The position numbers and the translations under genes are program-made. The notes beneath the pieces were generated by a model. The model was not told the origin of the DNA and searched no databases. It worked only from the letters and a program-made list of their open reading frames with translations. Below are positions 61,229 through 64,000 of a stretch of DNA of 64,000 nt, one piece after another; positions within the stretch are counted from its first letter, which is position 1, and the number at the start of each line of letters is the position of its first letter. This DNA comes from Tsukamurella sputi (GTDB taxonomy: Bacteria > Actinomycetota > Actinomycetes > Mycobacteriales > Mycobacteriaceae). The stretch is from the NCBI RefSeq assembly GCF_007858445.1, contig NZ_VIGV01000009.1, forward strand, positions 58,410 to 122,409. The letters are read 5' to 3'.

Positions 61229-62911
61229 ATGACTTCGCAGCAGTCGCCCGCACGCGACCTTCTCGTCCTGAGCGGCACCCCCGTCGTGCCCGGGGTCGCC
61301 TACGCCCCCGTCATGTGGCCCGGCGCCCGCCCCGAGGTTCCGCCCGCCGTCGACGTGCCCGAGGACGACCGGGACGCCGAGGCCGCCCGGTTCTCCAGCG
61401 CTGCACAGACGGTCGCGGACCGGCTCCGGACCCGCGCGGCGCAGGCCCAGGGCGCGGCCGCCGAGGTGCTCGGCGCGAACGCCGGCCTCGCCTCCGACAA
61501 GGCCTGGATCGGAACCACCGAGAAGCTGATCCGGGCCGGCACCCCGGCCGCGAACGCCGTCGCCGCCGCGACCGAGCAGTTCGCGGACATGTTCACCAAG
61601 CTCGGGGGCCTCATGGCGGAGCGCGTGACCGATCTGCGCGATGTGCGCGACCGCGTCGTCGCAGAACTGCTCGGGAGCCCCGAGCCCGGCGTGCCCGTCC
61701 CGGACGCACCGTCGATCCTGCTGGCCGATGATCTGGCACCGGCCGACACCGCGGGCCTCGATCCCACGCTGATCGTGGGCATCGGCACCCGGCTCGGCGG
61801 CGCGACCAGCCACACCGCGATCATCGCCCGGCAGCTCGGGATCCCCTGCATCGTCGGCCTAACACAGGCCGGCACCGTCGACGCGGGCACGCCCGTGCTG
61901 CTCGACGGCGGGGCGGGCACCGTCACCGTCGCCCCGGACGAGGGCGAGGCGCGCCTCCTCGTGGCCGAATCGGAGCGGGAGGCGGCCGAGATCGCGCGGT
62001 GGCGCGGGCCCGGTCACACGTCCGACGGTGCGGCGATCGCCGTCCTGGCCAACGTCCAGGACGGGGCCACCGCGCGGAGCGCCGCCGAGCGGCAGGTGGA
62101 GGGCGTGGGCCTGTTCCGCACCGAACTCGCCTTCCTCGACCGCGCCGACGAGCCCTCCGTCGATGAGCAGGCCGCGCTCTACCGCGAGGTGATCGACGCC
62201 TTCCCTGGGCGGAAAGTGGTCATCCGGACGCTGGACGCGGGCTCGGACAAGCCGCTGAAGTTCGTGGACCACGGCGATGAGGAGAACCCCGCGCTGGGCG
62301 TGCGCGGCATCCGCATCGCCGAGGGCGATCCCGGCCTGCTGGAGCGCCAGCTGGACGCGATCGCGGCGGCGGCCGAGGGCGCGCAGTCCGCGCCCTGGGT
62401 GATGGCGCCGATGATCGCGACCGCCGCGGAGGCCCGCGACTTCGCCGCGCAGTGCCGCTCGCGCGGCCTGGTCGCCGGCGTGATGGTGGAGGTGCCGGCC
62501 GTGGCGCTGTGCGCCGACGCCGTGCTCGCCGAGGTGGACTTCGTCTCGATCGGCACCAACGACCTGACCCAGTACGCCATGGCCGCCGACCGGATGAGCA
62601 CGGAGCTCGCCGCCCTCACCGATCCGTGGCAGCCCGCGGTGCTCCGGTTGATCGAGCTCACTGGTCGGGCGGGCACGGCGGCGGGCAAGCCCGTCGGGGT
62701 GTGCGGCGAAGCCGCGGCCGATCCCCTGCTCGCGTGCGTCCTGGTGGGCCTGGGCATCACCTCACTGTCGTGCGCGGCGGGCGCAGCGGCGGCGGTGGGG
62801 GCGCGAGTCGGCGGCGTGACGCTCCAGCAGTGCCGCTGGGCCGCGGAGGCCGCGCTCGCCGCGACGGACCCGCAGGCGGCGCGGGAGGCGGCCAGGTCCG
62901 CATTGTCCTGA
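61229..62911 (+). CDS. ptsI: PTS enzyme I
   Basis: 560 residues. HPr-binding helical domain (about 25-145), phosphohistidine swivel with His195 in GGATSHTAIIARQ, and a PEP-binding TIM barrel with GVGLFRTELAFLDR, the GTNDLTQYAMAADR motif and Cys492 in GVCGEAA. Transfers phosphate from PEP to HPr. Divergent from the fru operon with 102 bp between starts. Confidence 0.96.
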   Translation: MTSQQSPARDLLVLSGTPVVPGVAYAPVMWPGARPEVPPAVDVPEDDRDAEAARFSSAAQTVADRLRTRAAQAQGAAAEVLGANAGLASDKAWIGTTEKLIRAGTPAANAVAAATEQFADMFTKLGGLMAERVTDLRDVRDRVVAELLGSPEPGVPVPDAPSILLADDLAPADTAGLDPTLIVGIGTRLGGATSHTAIIARQLGIPCIVGLTQAGTVDAGTPVLLDGGAGTVTVAPDEGEARLLVAESEREAAEIARWRGPGHTSDGAAIAVLANVQDGATARSAAERQVEGVGLFRTELAFLDRADEPSVDEQAALYREVIDAFPGRKVVIRTLDAGSDKPLKFVDHGDEENPALGVRGIRIAEGDPGLLERQLDAIAAAAEGAQSAPWVMAPMIATAAEARDFAAQCRSRGLVAGVMVEVPAVALCADAVLAEVDFVSIGTNDLTQYAMAADRMSTELAALTDPWQPAVLRLIELTGRAGTAAGKPVGVCGEAAADPLLACVLVGLGITSLSCAAGAAAAVGARVGGVTLQQCRWAAEAALAATDPQAAREAARSALS

Positions 62912-62989
62912 AAGCTGTCGGTTCCGAGTGCTACACCTTCAGGGGTACCGGGCGCAGCGGGCGTCCGGGCGCTGAGGCGAGGAGCCGCC

Positions 62990-63358
62990 ATGATCGACCA
63001 CTTCGGAATCAACTGCGCCGACCTGGACGCCGCGAAACGGTTCTACGACGGGGTGCTGGCGGTGCTCGGTTCGCGCCGGGTCAAGGACTTCGACGTGGCC
63101 GTGGGCTACGGCGTCGAGCAGCCGGTGTTCTGGATCTCCGGCGCCGCCGAGAGCACGTCGAACCGGGAGGCCCACATCGCCTTCGCTGCGCCCGACACGG
63201 CCACCGTGGACGCCTTCCACGCCGCGGCGCTCGAGCTCGGGGCGGAGTCGCTGCACGCCCCGCGGCTGTGGCCCGAGTACCACCCCGGCTACTACGGCGC
63301 TTTCGTCCGGGACCCGGACGGCAACAACGTGGAGGCGGTCTTCCGCGGGGCCGCCTGA
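62990..63358 (+). CDS. VOC-superfamily protein
   Basis: 122 residues: DHFGINCADLDAAKRFYDGV at the start and FVRDPDGNNVEAVF at the end, with His and Glu in metal-ligand positions (H3 and E near 117). Probable metal-dependent lyase or dioxygenase-like protein. AGGAG 6 bases before ATG. Confidence 0.88.
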   Translation: MIDHFGINCADLDAAKRFYDGVLAVLGSRRVKDFDVAVGYGVEQPVFWISGAAESTSNREAHIAFAAPDTATVDAFHAAALELGAESLHAPRLWPEYHPGYYGAFVRDPDGNNVEAVFRGAA

Positions 63359-63482
63359 CATCGGTCATCCAGGGATGTTCCTGGACGTTCCGGGCGGATT
63401 CGCAGGCACAGGAATACATCGGACTGCGGTCCGGTTATGCTCGGTGAGTCGTGAGAGTCCACACCAACGAAGGAGCATCCTC

Positions 63483-63914
63483 ATGAGCAACGTCCTCCCC
63501 GCCGGCACCTACGTCGTCGACCCGGTCCACTCGTCCGTCGAGTTCTCCGTCCGCCACCTCATGGTCAGCAAGGTCAAGGGCCGGTTCGACGACTTCTCCG
63601 GCACCATCACCGTGGCCGAGGACGGCACCGCCTCGCTGCAGGCCGAGGTCGACGTGACGTCCGTGAACACCCGCAACGCCCAGCGCGATGCGCACATCCG
63701 CACCGCGGACTTCTTCGACGCCGAGAACCACCCGAAGGCCGTCTTCATCTCGACCGGCGTCGCGGGGAAGGGCTCGAACTACGTCCTGAACGGCGAGCTG
63801 ACGCTGCGCGGCGTCACCAAGCCCGTGCAGTTCGACCTCGAGTTCCTCGGCACCAACCCCGGCATGGGCCAGGGTGGCTATGACAGCTTGAAGAGGCCCC
63901 GGCTCGACGGCTAG
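63483..63914 (+). pseudogene. YceI-family protein, C-terminus lost at an insertion
   Basis: 143 codons. YceI lipocalin-like proteins bind polyisoprenoids and are about 180 residues long. This copy is typical to NPGMGQGGYD (residue 133) and then continues for ten unrelated residues, SLKRPRLDG, before a stop. The break coincides with the start of sequence carrying repeated TGGCCCC units, so an inserted element has removed the last third of the domain. GAAGGAG precedes ATG 63483; TATGCT (63436-63441) is a -10 candidate. Confidence 0.75.
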
Positions 63915-64000
63915 ACCTGGCCCCGTTTGCGACTCGCCGGTGGTGTTGCGACGGTTTGATCTGGCCCCACCTGATGGTTGCTCGTGAACATCGTTTCCGA
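63881..64000. mobile_element. putative left end of an IS21-like element
   Basis: From about 63881 the YceI frame is lost. The remaining 120 bases hold three repeats around GGCCCC (near 63888, 63911 and 63956: AGAGGCCCCGG, ACCTGGCCCCG, ATCTGGCCCCA) spaced about 20 and 45 bp. Multiple short terminal repeats of this kind are typical of IS21-family ends. No transposase is visible before the window ends, so the family is inference. Confidence 0.45.

Overview
High-GC actinobacterial DNA from the order Mycobacteriales. The evidence is a complete ESX (type VII) secretion locus with PE/PPE and EspG genes, mycobacterial-type Ku/LigD, a fused PAP2-diacylglycerol kinase, lipoproteins of a Nocardia/Rhodococcus/Tsukamurella type, and many start codons sitting 6-7 nt behind a TAnnnT box, as expected of leaderless mRNAs. 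A Tsukamurella- or Gordonia-like organism fits best, but the genus is an inference.

Region 1 (1-22135, minus strand) is an ESX locus read right to left: small helical protein, EspK-like giant, eccA, eccB, eccC, lipoprotein, PE, PPE, two Esx proteins, espG, EspI-like protein, eccD, mycP, eccE (cut by the window edge). The backbone order is that of ESX-3, but EspI-like and EspK-like accessory genes are ESX-1 traits and a lipoprotein sits between eccC and PE. The mycosin has lost all three catalytic residues and the oxyanion Asn, and the EspI-like protein has lost its P-loop, while EccA and EccC keep theirs. This is the most unusual part of the window. A paralogue of the lipoprotein lies just outside the locus (22628-23827), followed by a ROK regulator.

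Region 2 (25587-36619) holds an ABC-F protein, a Fic enzyme with a fused VbhA-like inhibitory segment, a YcaQ-type glycosylase with a Nudix hydrolase, serine dehydratase divergent from a class III adenylate cyclase, a ClgR-like regulator, two MFS transporters, a VOC protein and a LysR regulator.

Region 3 (36703-51383) holds an EamA transporter, an alpha/beta hydrolase, a condensation-domain/GNAT fusion, an NAD(P)-binding protein with a TetR regulator, the NHEJ pair ku/ligD (divergent), an OhrR-like regulator with a DUF5313 membrane protein, an S58 peptidase, an S1 protease lipoprotein, the PAP2-DAGK fusion, the lysG/lysE pair and a second NAD(P)-binding protein.

Region 4 (51442-63914) holds pntAB, a MarR regulator with a 2-hydroxyacid dehydrogenase, a membrane protein, a complete fructose PTS (fruR-fruK-fruA-ptsH divergent from ptsI), a VOC protein and a YceI gene that breaks off at what looks like the end of an insertion sequence running out of the window. 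No tRNA, rRNA or CRISPR was seen.
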